A DNA stretch of 64,000 nucleotides, from assembly GCA_963676165.1 (NCBI GenBank), contig OY781043.1:3844001-3908000 (forward strand). The letters run 5' to 3'. A program made the translations under genes and the position numbers. Of the stretch, positions 7,404 through 16,323 are shown one piece after another. The DNA comes from JAQIBY01 sp963676165. GTDB taxonomy: Bacteria; Bacteroidota; Bacteroidia; Bacteroidales; ML635J-15. The notes under the pieces were generated by a model that was not told where the DNA came from, did no database searches, and saw only the letters and a program-made list of their open reading frames with translations. How positions within the stretch are numbered: position 1 is the stretch's first letter; each line of letters begins with the position of its first letter.

Positions 7404-9428
7404 TATTCCTTGCGGTACTACCGATTTATCGTTTGGATCATAAGATGCTACAATTTCTCTGCATTCGATTTCAATAAAGTGATCTAGATCATCTTGTGGT
7501 ACGGAAAGGATTTGTCCTGAAGAATTTTCAGGGCTACCACAACGTTCAATGCTTTCTTGTGGTTGACTGTTGCCTGGATGTGCTGGATGCTGATCGGCTT
7601 CCAACCTTAGTGTTGTGCCAGTTGCTGTCCAGCACATTTCAGTGTTTTCACCGGCATTTAGTTGAAACATTCCAGTTTCTACAATTATATTATCTTCAAA
7701 TAATCGGTATTCGGAAATACTGGTCATATCACCATCATTAGAATCAGGAGTGTTTGTGATAGTAAAACAAATTAGGCTATCACCAATGCATTCACCTGCT
7801 ACAGAAATGCTGGAGTAATCCCATTCAGGATCTGGATCTACACAAGACTCGTCTGGATAAATATGGGCTTTTACACAAGCTGTGGCTCCCATAAAATCAA
7901 TATCACATGTTGTTTCTAATGTGATGTTAAAACTGCCAGATTGCCCTGGGAAAACAGTATCTACATCAAAGGTAAGTGTATTGCTTTCTTGAGAAATGAG
8001 ATTTCCACCGTCAACATACTCAAAATAATCATCCAATTCGACGGTAATTGTGGTACTGTCCGATTCAAAGGATCCATTGTTACGATAATAAATAGTTGCA
8101 GAAGTGTATGAGCAAATTACCACAGGGGACAAGATAATATCTACTTCCATAATCGGGCAATATGTGTCCGCTACATATGCAAAATCTAGTCCGGATATCG
8201 TATCTTCATTGCTTGCAGGTACTGAGTAAGATGAATCTTCAGGATATGATATGTTCCATAATTCAGAATCAAGCAAACAAGTAATAACTTTATCTTCGCT
8301 ATTATCTACAATTATTTTATATTGTCCTTCATGATTTGTAATGCCATAATATGGTCCAGGGTCGACCTGCAGAAGCACATTAGTCATTGGGTATTCATTC
8401 TCATCAAAGTTGCCATTTTCATTAATGTCAGTATAAACGTAACCTGTAAGCATTTGCAGAGATGCTAACCACTCTTCCTCATTGAGAACAGCCAAGCCAT
8501 TATTAGTACCAATCCAAATATCCCCGTTATTATCTATAGCCAAACTTTTTACCATGTTATGAGGCAATCCAGAATTTACTGTATTAAAATTTGTCCACTC
8601 ATTATTGAAAAATTTCACTAAACCTTCACTAGTACCTATCCAAATACTCTGATCTGTATCGATAACAATTGTGTTAATATAATCACTACTTAATTCAGAA
8701 TTATTTGAATTGTATATGGTCCAATTGACATTGTCAAATTTAGCCAATCCATAACTGTTTGTGCCAATCCATTTATTATCATTATTATCTATTGCAATTG
8801 TATTTATATAATTACTAGTTAATTCAGAATTTTCTGTATCGTAAACTGTCCAGTTGGTTCCATCAAATTTTATTAAACCAGCACCCCAAGTTCCAATCCA
8901 TACATTATCGTTTGTATCAATACTTATTGTTTCAATATTATTACTTATGATTCCAGAGTTACTTGTATTATAGGAAATCCATTCAGACCCATCGAATTTT
9001 ACCAAACCTGATGTAGTTCCAACCCATATGTTTTGATGGGCATCTACATATACACAATTTGAATAATTAGTGTTAATTGGAATATTACCTGCATTATAGA
9101 TTGTCCAGTTATTATCGTCAATCTCTACTAATCCAGCACCAGAAGTACCAATCCATTTCGTCTGATTATTGTCAATAGCTATTGATTTGATAAAACTAAC
9201 AGGTAGATCAGAATTTTGTGGTGTATAGAAAGTCCAGCTTAATAAGTCAAATTTTCCTATCCCGTCAGAATGACCTGCAATCCAAACTTCTTGATTATTT
9301 CCAATAGCGATTGAAGTTATCTGATTATAGGGCAAAGTAAATACTGTCCATCCTACAGTTTGAGCCATTCCGATAATGCTTAAACATGAAAGCATTGAAA
9401 TAATTGTAACGCGTTTGATTAGGTTCAT
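7396..9428 (-). pseudogene. N-terminal part of IS-interrupted secreted seven-bladed propeller protein
   Basis: This is the 5' part of a gene that was 895 codons long before the IS entered. After a signal peptide (MNLIKRVTIISMLSCLSIIGMAQ) come seven two-component-regulator-type propeller repeats (VWIAGH, KWIGTSGAGL, IWVGTT, VWIGTW, KWIGTN, IWIGTS, IWIGTN) over about residues 35-330, an SdrD B-like/collagen-binding type domain (GYVYTDINENGNFDENEY), then adhesin-like beta domains and the start of a conserved-repeat domain (ASYDPNDKSVVPQGITE). The last residues KGV and the stop come from the IS. Without the C-terminal sorting domain the product would reach the periplasm but not the cell surface. 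It starts 36 bp after the outer-membrane gene 9465-10949. Confidence 0.9.
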
Positions 9429-9464
9429 GGTTTTTTCGTGTATTGACTATGTTATTATTTTGAT

Positions 9465-10949
9465 TTATTTTCCAAAATTGTATTTCAAACCGGCGTTTAG
9501 GCTATAGCCTGTCCCATTAAATAAAATTTCTCCACGGTGAATCTCACCTGCCTCCTCAACTTTAATGGCAAGTCTGTTGATATCAACAAAACCCAATGAA
9601 AAATTACCATTAGCAATAATTGAAATGTGAGGATTGATTGCATATTCCAATCTTAATCCTGCGTTTGCCAGAATGCTTAGTTGCTTTTCATTATAGGCTT
9701 CAGCAATTGCTATTCTAATAGTATCAGAATGATAAGGCCAATTGTTTTCGTCAAATGCTAAAGTTCCATCAATATGTTCATTATAATCATATTTACCTGA
9801 TCCTTTGGTTGGTATAAGTAATGAGAAGCCAATGTAAGGTTTTATTTCCAATTTATTTTCAAGGAGTTTAAAACGATACATACTACGAAATGGAACAGAA
9901 AGATATTCAAATCCTCCAGATCCAAATCCTATTCCGATAAATGAAGTGTCGTTTTCATAATCATAAAAGTTCGTAAAATTTTCCCCGTTTATACCTGTTT
10001 CCAGTGTCAGGTAATCAGTGATATTATATCCCAATAAGAGACTTCCGTTAAATTGATTGATTTTTGATAAATTGTTCCATTTTTCACCAAAAGGGGTAAA
10101 ATATTCACCATTACTGGAAAACAAATATTTTGCAGTTCCTGCATTTATTCCAATGTAGAAAGGTGAATTTGATTTTTTTATCGCTTGATTGTTATCCTTA
10201 TTCTTAGTTTTAATGGTTTCTTTATTTTGCCATAAATTACTGATTGGAGCTTTAATTCCGAATGTAATGTTAAGATAGTTTCCATTACTGATTTTATATG
10301 CTGTATGATCTGTCCCCGAGTTTTGGCTGTAAACAATGTTTTGGTAAATGATAGGTGAAAAGCCAGTATTATATGCTGTTGAAATTCCAAAAATAAAGCG
10401 GTTTTTTGTTTGATATTCCAAGGCGATTCCTGTTTCTAGTAATAAAAAATTTTTACGCAAATTGGAATTTTCTTGTGTTTTATAATCGAAAGATTCTCCT
10501 GTAAAATCTGAACTTATTCCTTCACTGCTGTCATTGAATTCTCCATTTTCAAAGTAATCAAAGTTATGACAGAATTTTAAGCCTGTATAGGGTGAAATTA
10601 ATAGTTTGTTATTTAATAAGTTAATGCTCGTTTTTAGTCGAACCGGAAATTGCAGTGAAAATAATTCATTGCTCATACTAGTTGAACTTTGTCCCTTAAA
10701 ACCAATGCATTCATAATATTCATGAATCATTATCCCTGACTCAATAAACACAGATTCAAATATCTCCTGACCAACAACTAAGCTTGCATTGCCACCAAAG
10801 GTCCCATTATTCTTTAAATACCCAGCAGGATCGTAGGTTGTGTATTTATCTGATTTAAAACCGCCTTCTATCCCTATATAGGTGAGATTTTGTGCGAATG
10901 TGCTTAAAGTTATGAAAGGAAAAACTATGAATGAAAGGAAATATTTCAT
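9465..10949 (-). CDS. Outer-membrane beta-barrel protein with two homologous halves
   Basis: 494 aa with signal peptide MKYFLSFIVFPFITLSTFAQ. Two related barrel-like segments follow: about residues 22-235 and 260-494. Matching motifs are YIGIEGG/YIGINAG near each start, FPVRLKTSINLLNNKL.ISPYTG against VPFRSMYRFKLLENKLEIKPYIG in the middle, and GNYLNITFGIK against GYSLNAGLKYNFG at each end. The protein looks like a duplicated, fused porin-like (PF13568-type) domain. It is the first gene of the minus-strand locus that includes the interrupted propeller gene and an internally deleted paralogue. The role is unknown; a surface partner of the type IX-secreted propeller protein is only an inference from position. 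Confidence 0.75.
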   Translation of the reverse strand: MKYFLSFIVFPFITLSTFAQNLTYIGIEGGFKSDKYTTYDPAGYLKNNGTFGGNASLVVGQEIFESVFIESGIMIHEYYECIGFKGQSSTSMSNELFSLQFPVRLKTSINLLNNKLLISPYTGLKFCHNFDYFENGEFNDSSEGISSDFTGESFDYKTQENSNLRKNFLLLETGIALEYQTKNRFIFGISTAYNTGFSPIIYQNIVYSQNSGTDHTAYKISNGNYLNITFGIKAPISNLWQNKETIKTKNKDNNQAIKKSNSPFYIGINAGTAKYLFSSNGEYFTPFGEKWNNLSKINQFNGSLLLGYNITDYLTLETGINGENFTNFYDYENDTSFIGIGFGSGGFEYLSVPFRSMYRFKLLENKLEIKPYIGFSLLIPTKGSGKYDYNEHIDGTLAFDENNWPYHSDTIRIAIAEAYNEKQLSILANAGLRLEYAINPHISIIANGNFSLGFVDINRLAIKVEEAGEIHRGEILFNGTGYSLNAGLKYNFGK

Positions 10950-11039
10950 ATTAATGTACTTTATATTGTGTTTAATTCATGCAATTTAATAAAAATGTAA
11001 ACAGTAAAAAAAATAATGCACTTTCGTCGATAATTGAGA

Positions 11040-11331
11040 AAGTGCAATTGGAAGAGTTGAAAGCCAATTTTCAATGGTGAACTGTTCGAAATATTCCTTG
11101 TAACCAGTTGCAGAAATGATGTTTCGACGGAATAGCTATATGATCCATTGGTTAAATCACTAGTAATCCAGACATGAGGTTCACCTTTTTATACAATGGA
11201 TGGGTTTTCTGCAGTAATTTTTGTTATTTCACCTGCACTGTTTTTCATGATAACTTTGCATTAAGGTGTTGAGTTTCTAGTCAGAAAACAAGCAGAAGAA
11301 CAAAAGTAAATAGTGTAATTGATTGCTTCAT
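11040..11331 (-). pseudogene. Decayed small lipoprotein gene
   Basis: An ATG at 11329-11331 opens a lipoprotein-like signal (MKQSITLFTFVLLLVF) that stops at a TGA exactly where the lipobox cysteine (TGC or TGT) would be expected. Beyond it, other frames carry short protein-like pieces (KNSAGEITKITAENPSIV, KGEPHVWITSDLTNGSYSYS) broken by further stops. This looks like a short lipoprotein of roughly 90 residues destroyed by point changes and a frameshift. No intact relative is present in the window, so the family is unknown. The surrounding 10950-11447 holds nothing else I can identify. Confidence 0.5.
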
Positions 11332-11447
11332 AATTTCTTAGTTTATTGTGTGAAAATACGACAATATTTTATTCGCAACTTAATTAATTTGTTAATTGAT
11401 TAGATGATTTTTCCTTTGCTTTTTATATTCTAACACGATTCAAATAC

Positions 11448-11484
11448 AAAAAAACCGTAAGCTATATCAGTTTACGGTTTTTTT
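11448..11484 (-). terminator. Terminator after the M3 peptidase gene
   Basis: A 13-bp A/T-flanked stem (11448-11460 with 11472-11484, core ACCGTAA/TTACGGT) with an 11-base loop. On the minus strand it lies 16 bp after the stop codon and ends in a T run. It could work in both directions. Confidence 0.85.
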
Positions 11485-11500
11485 ATGATGTTTTTATGAA

Positions 11501-13546
11501 TTATTTCAATCCTAAACTTTCAATGTATGCTTCATTGTTTGAAGGACGGCCAAGAAATTCTTCAACATTTTCAAGTACGTCTGTTTGATCGCCATTGGCA
11601 AGAATTAAATCCCGGAAACGGATACCGGTTTCCTGATTATCCAAGCCGTTTTCTTTGAAGATGGTAAACATATCCTGAGCATAAACTTCAGACCATAAAT
11701 AGCCATAATAATACACAGGATGAGTGTTTATATGTATCCAGCTTGCTTGAGGGTGAGTTCCTTCCACATAAAGTCCTTCTAGGCCAAGCTCCTTGTCAAT
11801 TGTTTTCCAAAGCTCATCGGTATCAAACGGATTTTCCGGATCGTAGCGATCGTACAAATACATGTCGTAATAGCATTTACGCAATGAAGATAGGGTATGA
11901 TAACCCGAACAAACGTTTTGAGATGCTTTCAATTTGTTGAAGATTTCTTCAGGTAAGACTTCACCTGTGTCATAGTGTTTTGCAAAAGTGCTCAGTGTTT
12001 GATAATCCATTGTCCAGTTTTCAAATATTTGTGACATAGACTCAATGAAATCTGCTTTAGCACCTGCTTGCAATGAAAATTCGCCCTTGTAACTCATCGC
12101 ATCCATAATGTGTCCAAACTCATGGAAAAGCGTGTTAAGTTCTTTAAAACTTAATAAAGAAGGAAGTTCTTCCGTAGGCCTTGTGAAGTTACCAAGTAGC
12201 ATTGAAGCAGGAATTTGGTAATAATCTGCTTGCTGACGACCATCGCTAATGCCAACGCCATAAAACCATGATTCTTTGTTAGGACGTGGGAAAAGATCCA
12301 AATAAAAACGACCAACAAGTTTTCCATCCTGTAGCACTTCGTAGAGTTCGACTTCTTCATGCCAAACCATTGGATTTTCAACCTTTTTAAAGGTATAACC
12401 CAGCAATTGTTCGTACAAACCTAGTACACCATTTAAGCATTGTTTCATTGGTAAATATTCACGAATCTTTTCATGATCGACATTGAAATCGTTTATAAGT
12501 ATTTGATTGGTATAATACGCAATATCCCATGCATGGAGTGTTTTATCTGTTGCATCTTCATCTTTCTGTTTTAGGGTTTCAAGCATTTTAAGATCTTCCA
12601 ATGCTTTGTCATGAGATTTTTCCACTAAATCGTTAAGAAAAGACCAAACATTTTCTGGATTACTCGCCATTTTCGCTGCTAAATTGTACTCTGCATACGA
12701 GTTGTAACCCATTATTTGGGCTAATTCATGACGTTTTTCAATCATTTGATTTAAAATCTCAATGTTTTTATCTGCAGCTCTGCTATTGAATTTTGTGTAA
12801 TATTCTTTTCGGGTCTTTTCGCTTTTTGCATTGCCCATTATCGGACGATTGGTTGCGTTCATTACTGGAACTTCATATTTGTTTTCAGCAACCCGATATG
12901 TGTTTTTAAAACTTTCAGTCAAACCTTCAATACCTTCTTCATCAAGAATGAGTTTTTCATCTGCTGTGTTCATGTTATTTGAATATTCTGCACTGAGCTC
13001 ATTGATTTCACTTGTAAGCGTTTTAAAGCGTTCCAGTTTTTCAGTTTCCAGATTTACTCCTGAACGTTCAAAATCCATCATTAGCTTGTCAACAAGGCGT
13101 TTCTCATGGTCAGCAAGTTGTGAAAATGCATCGGATGATTTCACATGTTTCATTTGCTCATAAATGGATTTATCTGAAAAAATGTTGGTTGACAAATCTG
13201 ATAATTTTTGGTAGGCTTCCAATCCGTTAACTCGGGTAAGAGAGTCAGGTGAAACCCAATACAACATAAAGCAGTTGTTGGATGCGATAGTAATGTCATT
13301 AAATGCACCATCAAGGCAAGCAAATACAGATTCAAAATCTGCATTTTCCAAGGATTTGATGGATTCAATTTTGTCTTCAGTTTCATTCATGACAATGTCA
13401 GCATACGATTTAACATCGTCAGCTGTTACTGCAGCATAATCCACGGCAGTATTTTGGTCTGTGAAGAAAGGATTTTCAGGGCGTTCTGTAGCAGATTTAC
13501 AGCCCAATAGGAGCAAAAATGCGAGCATTGGATAGATTGTTTTCAT
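11501..13546 (-). CDS. M3-family zinc metallopeptidase lipoprotein (oligopeptidase A/Dcp type)
   Basis: 681 aa. The N-terminus MKTIYPMLAFLLLLGC is a lipoprotein signal, so the enzyme is probably anchored on the periplasmic side. The zinc motif HEFGH is at residues 475-479, with the third ligand Glu502 in FIESMSQIFENW. The full length and the segment WFYGVGISDGRQ agree with the thimet oligopeptidase/peptidyl-dipeptidase family, which cleaves short peptides. Whether it is an endopeptidase or a dipeptidyl carboxypeptidase cannot be told here. It is a single-gene unit: no close minus-strand partner upstream and a terminator downstream. Confidence 0.93.
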   Translation of the reverse strand: MKTIYPMLAFLLLLGCKSATERPENPFFTDQNTAVDYAAVTADDVKSYADIVMNETEDKIESIKSLENADFESVFACLDGAFNDITIASNNCFMLYWVSPDSLTRVNGLEAYQKLSDLSTNIFSDKSIYEQMKHVKSSDAFSQLADHEKRLVDKLMMDFERSGVNLETEKLERFKTLTSEINELSAEYSNNMNTADEKLILDEEGIEGLTESFKNTYRVAENKYEVPVMNATNRPIMGNAKSEKTRKEYYTKFNSRAADKNIEILNQMIEKRHELAQIMGYNSYAEYNLAAKMASNPENVWSFLNDLVEKSHDKALEDLKMLETLKQKDEDATDKTLHAWDIAYYTNQILINDFNVDHEKIREYLPMKQCLNGVLGLYEQLLGYTFKKVENPMVWHEEVELYEVLQDGKLVGRFYLDLFPRPNKESWFYGVGISDGRQQADYYQIPASMLLGNFTRPTEELPSLLSFKELNTLFHEFGHIMDAMSYKGEFSLQAGAKADFIESMSQIFENWTMDYQTLSTFAKHYDTGEVLPEEIFNKLKASQNVCSGYHTLSSLRKCYYDMYLYDRYDPENPFDTDELWKTIDKELGLEGLYVEGTHPQASWIHINTHPVYYYGYLWSEVYAQDMFTIFKENGLDNQETGIRFRDLILANGDQTDVLENVEEFLGRPSNNEAYIESLGLK

Positions 13547-13813
13547 GTGAAGATAAATTTAGTGATACATGTTTAATTAGGGCTAAGATAGGAAGTCATA
13601 ATGAAAAGCTAAAATGATTAACACTTTTTAAAGGATAATAATATTGACAGAGTGGGATTGAGTTATGAGAGCGAGTAAATGAGAAAAGCAGTAAGAAACA
13701 TCCCATTTTTTCTTTACAGACTATCTAAAATTTATGCTTAATTTTATGCTTCCCCCCAGAAATATTGCTTGATCCAGTACATGTCAGAGTGAGTTTGAGA
13801 GTGAATAAATGAG

Positions 13814-13855
13814 AAAAGAGCAAGGTTCGTACTTCGTACTCACTCTTGCTCTTTT
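13814..13855 (-). terminator. Terminator of tRNA-fMet
   Basis: AAAAGAGCAAG at 13814-13824 pairs perfectly with CTTGCTCTTTT at 13845-13855 (11 bp, 20-base loop). It begins 4 bp after the tRNA 3' end on the minus strand and finishes in a T run. Confidence 0.8.
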
Positions 13856-13859
13856 ATAG

Positions 13860-13932
<73 letters not shown>

Positions 13933-14028
13933 ATGTGAGTGCAAAGATAAGAAAACTATTTTAGAAAACAAAACAGAATAAAAAAAGACACCAAAATGAG
14001 TGCCTTTATTATTGATATCTAGAGTGTT

Positions 14029-14490
14029 TTATTTACGTAAGAAAAATGAAATTGGTAATGTGTACCAAGAACTTACTGCTTCACCTCTGAAACGCCCTGG
14101 TAGCCAATTTGGCATACTCCTTATAACGCGAATTGCTTCTGCGTCAAGTGATGGATGTACAGATTTTGACACAATAACTTCACCGATTGATCCGTCTTCT
14201 TTAACTTCAAAACGAACAAATACTTGTCCCTCTACTCGCTCTTCTTTGGCTTTACTGGGATAGGTTAGGTTTTGTGAGAAGAAATTAATTAATTCTTCTT
14301 GTCCTCCTGGGTACATTGGAGACTCCTCAACAAAATAAAATATTTCTTTTGATGAAGTGCCTACTGAATCAGCCTCATTTTCAATTGATGGGTTGGCACA
14401 GGTAGCGAGAGACTGATAGCTGACTCCTGTGCTTAATATAAAGATAATTAAGACTGTTTTGATGATCTGTTTGGTTCTTTGACAAATCAT
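14029..14490 (-). CDS. Small TonB C-terminal domain protein
   Basis: 153 aa. A hydrophobic N-terminal segment (residues 10-25) acts as signal peptide or membrane anchor, followed by a short linker and a TonB C-terminal domain (PF03544) over about residues 57-150: YPGGQEELINFFSQNLTYP, then GQVFVRFEVKEDGSIG and SMPNWLPGRFRGE, the usual order for Bacteroidota energy-transducer TonB-like proteins. It lacks the long proline-rich periplasm-spanning region and there is no ExbB/ExbD nearby, so a role in energising a receptor is uncertain. It stands alone, with 228 bp of AT-rich DNA upstream. Confidence 0.85.
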   Translation of the reverse strand: MICQRTKQIIKTVLIIFILSTGVSYQSLATCANPSIENEADSVGTSSKEIFYFVEESPMYPGGQEELINFFSQNLTYPSKAKEERVEGQVFVRFEVKEDGSIGEVIVSKSVHPSLDAEAIRVIRSMPNWLPGRFRGEAVSSWYTLPISFFLRK

Positions 14491-14636
14491 AATGTTATGT
14501 TTTTAATAATGGCTCAAATTTAAGTTCGTATAATGAACAAATCGCTGTGCAAGTAAAAAAAAATGTATGATATAACAAAATTTAATTCTTAACAAATCAT
14601 TGTGAATTATATACTTAGCTTGATATTGCTGTGGTA

Positions 14637-14692
14637 TAAACCCCTAAAGATTTATTTTTTAAGGTCTAATATATCTGAAAGTTAGGGGTTTA
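14637..14692. repeat. Long-loop inverted repeat between methyltransferase and TonB-domain genes
   Basis: TAAACCCCTAA (14637-14647) pairs perfectly with TTAGGGGTTTA (14682-14692), with a 34-base loop. It is downstream of the methyltransferase gene and upstream of the TonB-domain gene on the minus strand. No T run follows on either strand, so it is not a standard terminator. Confidence 0.5.
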
Positions 14693-14718
14693 TTAACAAT
14701 AGATTTGCCGGAAATTCC

Positions 14719-15345
14719 TTATTTAACGGTGATTTTTTGTTTGGCAAGTATCATTGTCCATGGAAAGGGACTTTTTATTTCCACAATGTCAAACTGTGAT
14801 TTTATGGTTTGAATAAAATGCTTTTTGCTCCAATGTTGAAAATGTCCTGGTGTATTGCCTAGGTCTTTGATGTATTTCAATCGTAAGACGTTTAAAATCC
14901 TCCAAACAGGCTCTCTGGGTACAGAGAAAAGATAATATTCAGATGATAATTCGGATAGTAATCTTAATGCTTTCTGTGGTTCATCTAAATGTTCAAGTAC
15001 CTCAGATACTAGGCAAAGATTAAATTCTTCTTGCTTGTAATTATCAAGCTCATAGATACTCCCAACATTAAATTTTGCTGATGGTATGAGATCCTTGGCT
15101 TGTTGAATCATTTCTTTATCAATGTCAAAACCAGTATAATTGACATTATCAAAGCTGTTTAGGAGAATAGATGCCAAATGACCTTCACCACAACCTGCTT
15201 CCAAAATTTTAATATTTTGCTTTGTGTCAATTGATGAAATGAGCAGTTTTAGATCCTTAAAGAAACCATTCATTAATGCTCTATAAACCGGATTTTTGCT
15301 GTTATATTTATCGAAATAATTTCCTGTTATGATGTCTTGTCCCAT
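14719..15345 (-). CDS. Class I SAM-dependent methyltransferase
   Basis: 208 aa. Motif I is ILEAGCGEGHLAS (about residues 45-57), followed by GFDIDKEM (motif II acidic residue) and LCLVSEVLEHLDEPQKALRLL (motif IV region), the layout of Methyltransf_11/UbiE-like enzymes. The substrate is not evident. The gene overlaps the 3' end of the glycosyltransferase gene by 19 bp and is the last of a four-gene minus-strand run, so it probably modifies a lipid or glycan intermediate made by that cluster; this is inference from position. Confidence 0.85.
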   Translation of the reverse strand: MGQDIITGNYFDKYNSKNPVYRALMNGFFKDLKLLISSIDTKQNIKILEAGCGEGHLASILLNSFDNVNYTGFDIDKEMIQQAKDLIPSAKFNVGSIYELDNYKQEEFNLCLVSEVLEHLDEPQKALRLLSELSSEYYLFSVPREPVWRILNVLRLKYIKDLGNTPGHFQHWSKKHFIQTIKSQFDIVEIKSPFPWTMILAKQKITVK

Positions 15346-16274
15346 TTGTCTTTTTTGTTTAATTCCAGTAGCTTTTCAAGCAATTTACGGTTTGTGCTCA
15401 CTAAATCTGCAATGATTCCAATAAACAAAATCAATAAGCCTCCGTTGAGGAAAGCAGTGGAAAATATCAGAGATTGAATATGCCCCTCCCCTCCTATTGT
15501 GAAATAGAAATATAAGAAGCGAATAAACCCTGCAATACCAGGAATCATGACCAATATTCCAAGTATAGTAAATACACGAATTGCTTTGTAATTTGCATAT
15601 GCCCTGATGATTGTTGTTAATTGTTGTGATACAAAGCTTCGGTTGTTTTTAAACAATCTGGATTTTCGAAGTTGTTTGTTCGTACTTATTGGAACAGAGA
15701 TGACTTTAGCCTTTAAAAAGCCGAGCTGTATGACATTTTCAATGGTGTAAGAAAAGTCCGTTGCAATATTAATTTTCATTGCTGTTTCCCTGCTATATGC
15801 TCTAAAACCACTGACTACATCTTTTATTTCTGTTTTTGATAGTTTTCGAATAATAAAGGAGCCTATTTTCTGTAAACGTTTTTTTAGAAAGGAAAAATGC
15901 TGGATAGAATCTGTTTGTCTATCACCTATGACAACGTCTGCTTCATGATTCAGAATTGGTCGAACCAATTTTTCAATGTCTGATCCTGCATATTGATTGT
16001 CTCCATCAGTATTGACAATAATATCAGCACCTAGTTCTAATGATTTGTGAATACCAGCCTCGAATGCTTTAGCAAGTCCTTTATTTTGAGTGAAATGTAT
16101 GATATGGTTTACTCCTAAGCTTTTCGCAATTTCCATAGTTCTATCTGAACTCCCATCATCGATAACCAAAGTTTCAATTTCATCTATACCATCTATTTTT
16201 TTTGGTAAGTCAATATAGGTTAGATGAAGTGTTTCTTCTTCATTGTAACAGGGTATTTGAATGATGAGTTTCAT
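15327..16274 (-). CDS. Family 2 glycosyltransferase, DPM1/ArnC type
   Basis: 315 aa. The GT-A fold is clear: IPCYNEEETL at the start, VIDDGSSDRT near residue 40 and VNTDGDNQY near residue 90, then DVVSGFRAYSRE. The C-terminal 80 residues hold two membrane segments (VFTILGILVMIPGIAGF and LLILFIGIIADLV), as in membrane-anchored polyprenyl-phosphate glycosyltransferases. It probably transfers a sugar from a nucleotide donor to a polyprenyl phosphate carrier at the inner membrane. The neighbouring 931-aa polytopic protein would be a fitting user of such a lipid-linked sugar. Confidence 0.9.
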   Translation of the reverse strand: MKLIIQIPCYNEEETLHLTYIDLPKKIDGIDEIETLVIDDGSSDRTMEIAKSLGVNHIIHFTQNKGLAKAFEAGIHKSLELGADIIVNTDGDNQYAGSDIEKLVRPILNHEADVVIGDRQTDSIQHFSFLKKRLQKIGSFIIRKLSKTEIKDVVSGFRAYSRETAMKINIATDFSYTIENVIQLGFLKAKVISVPISTNKQLRKSRLFKNNRSFVSQQLTTIIRAYANYKAIRVFTILGILVMIPGIAGFIRFLYFYFTIGGEGHIQSLIFSTAFLNGGLLILFIGIIADLVSTNRKLLEKLLELNKKDKWDKTS

Positions 16275-16323
16275 GAAATTAACCGCTTTGCTTTAGGACA
16301 AAGCTAATAAAAGTTTTGATTAT

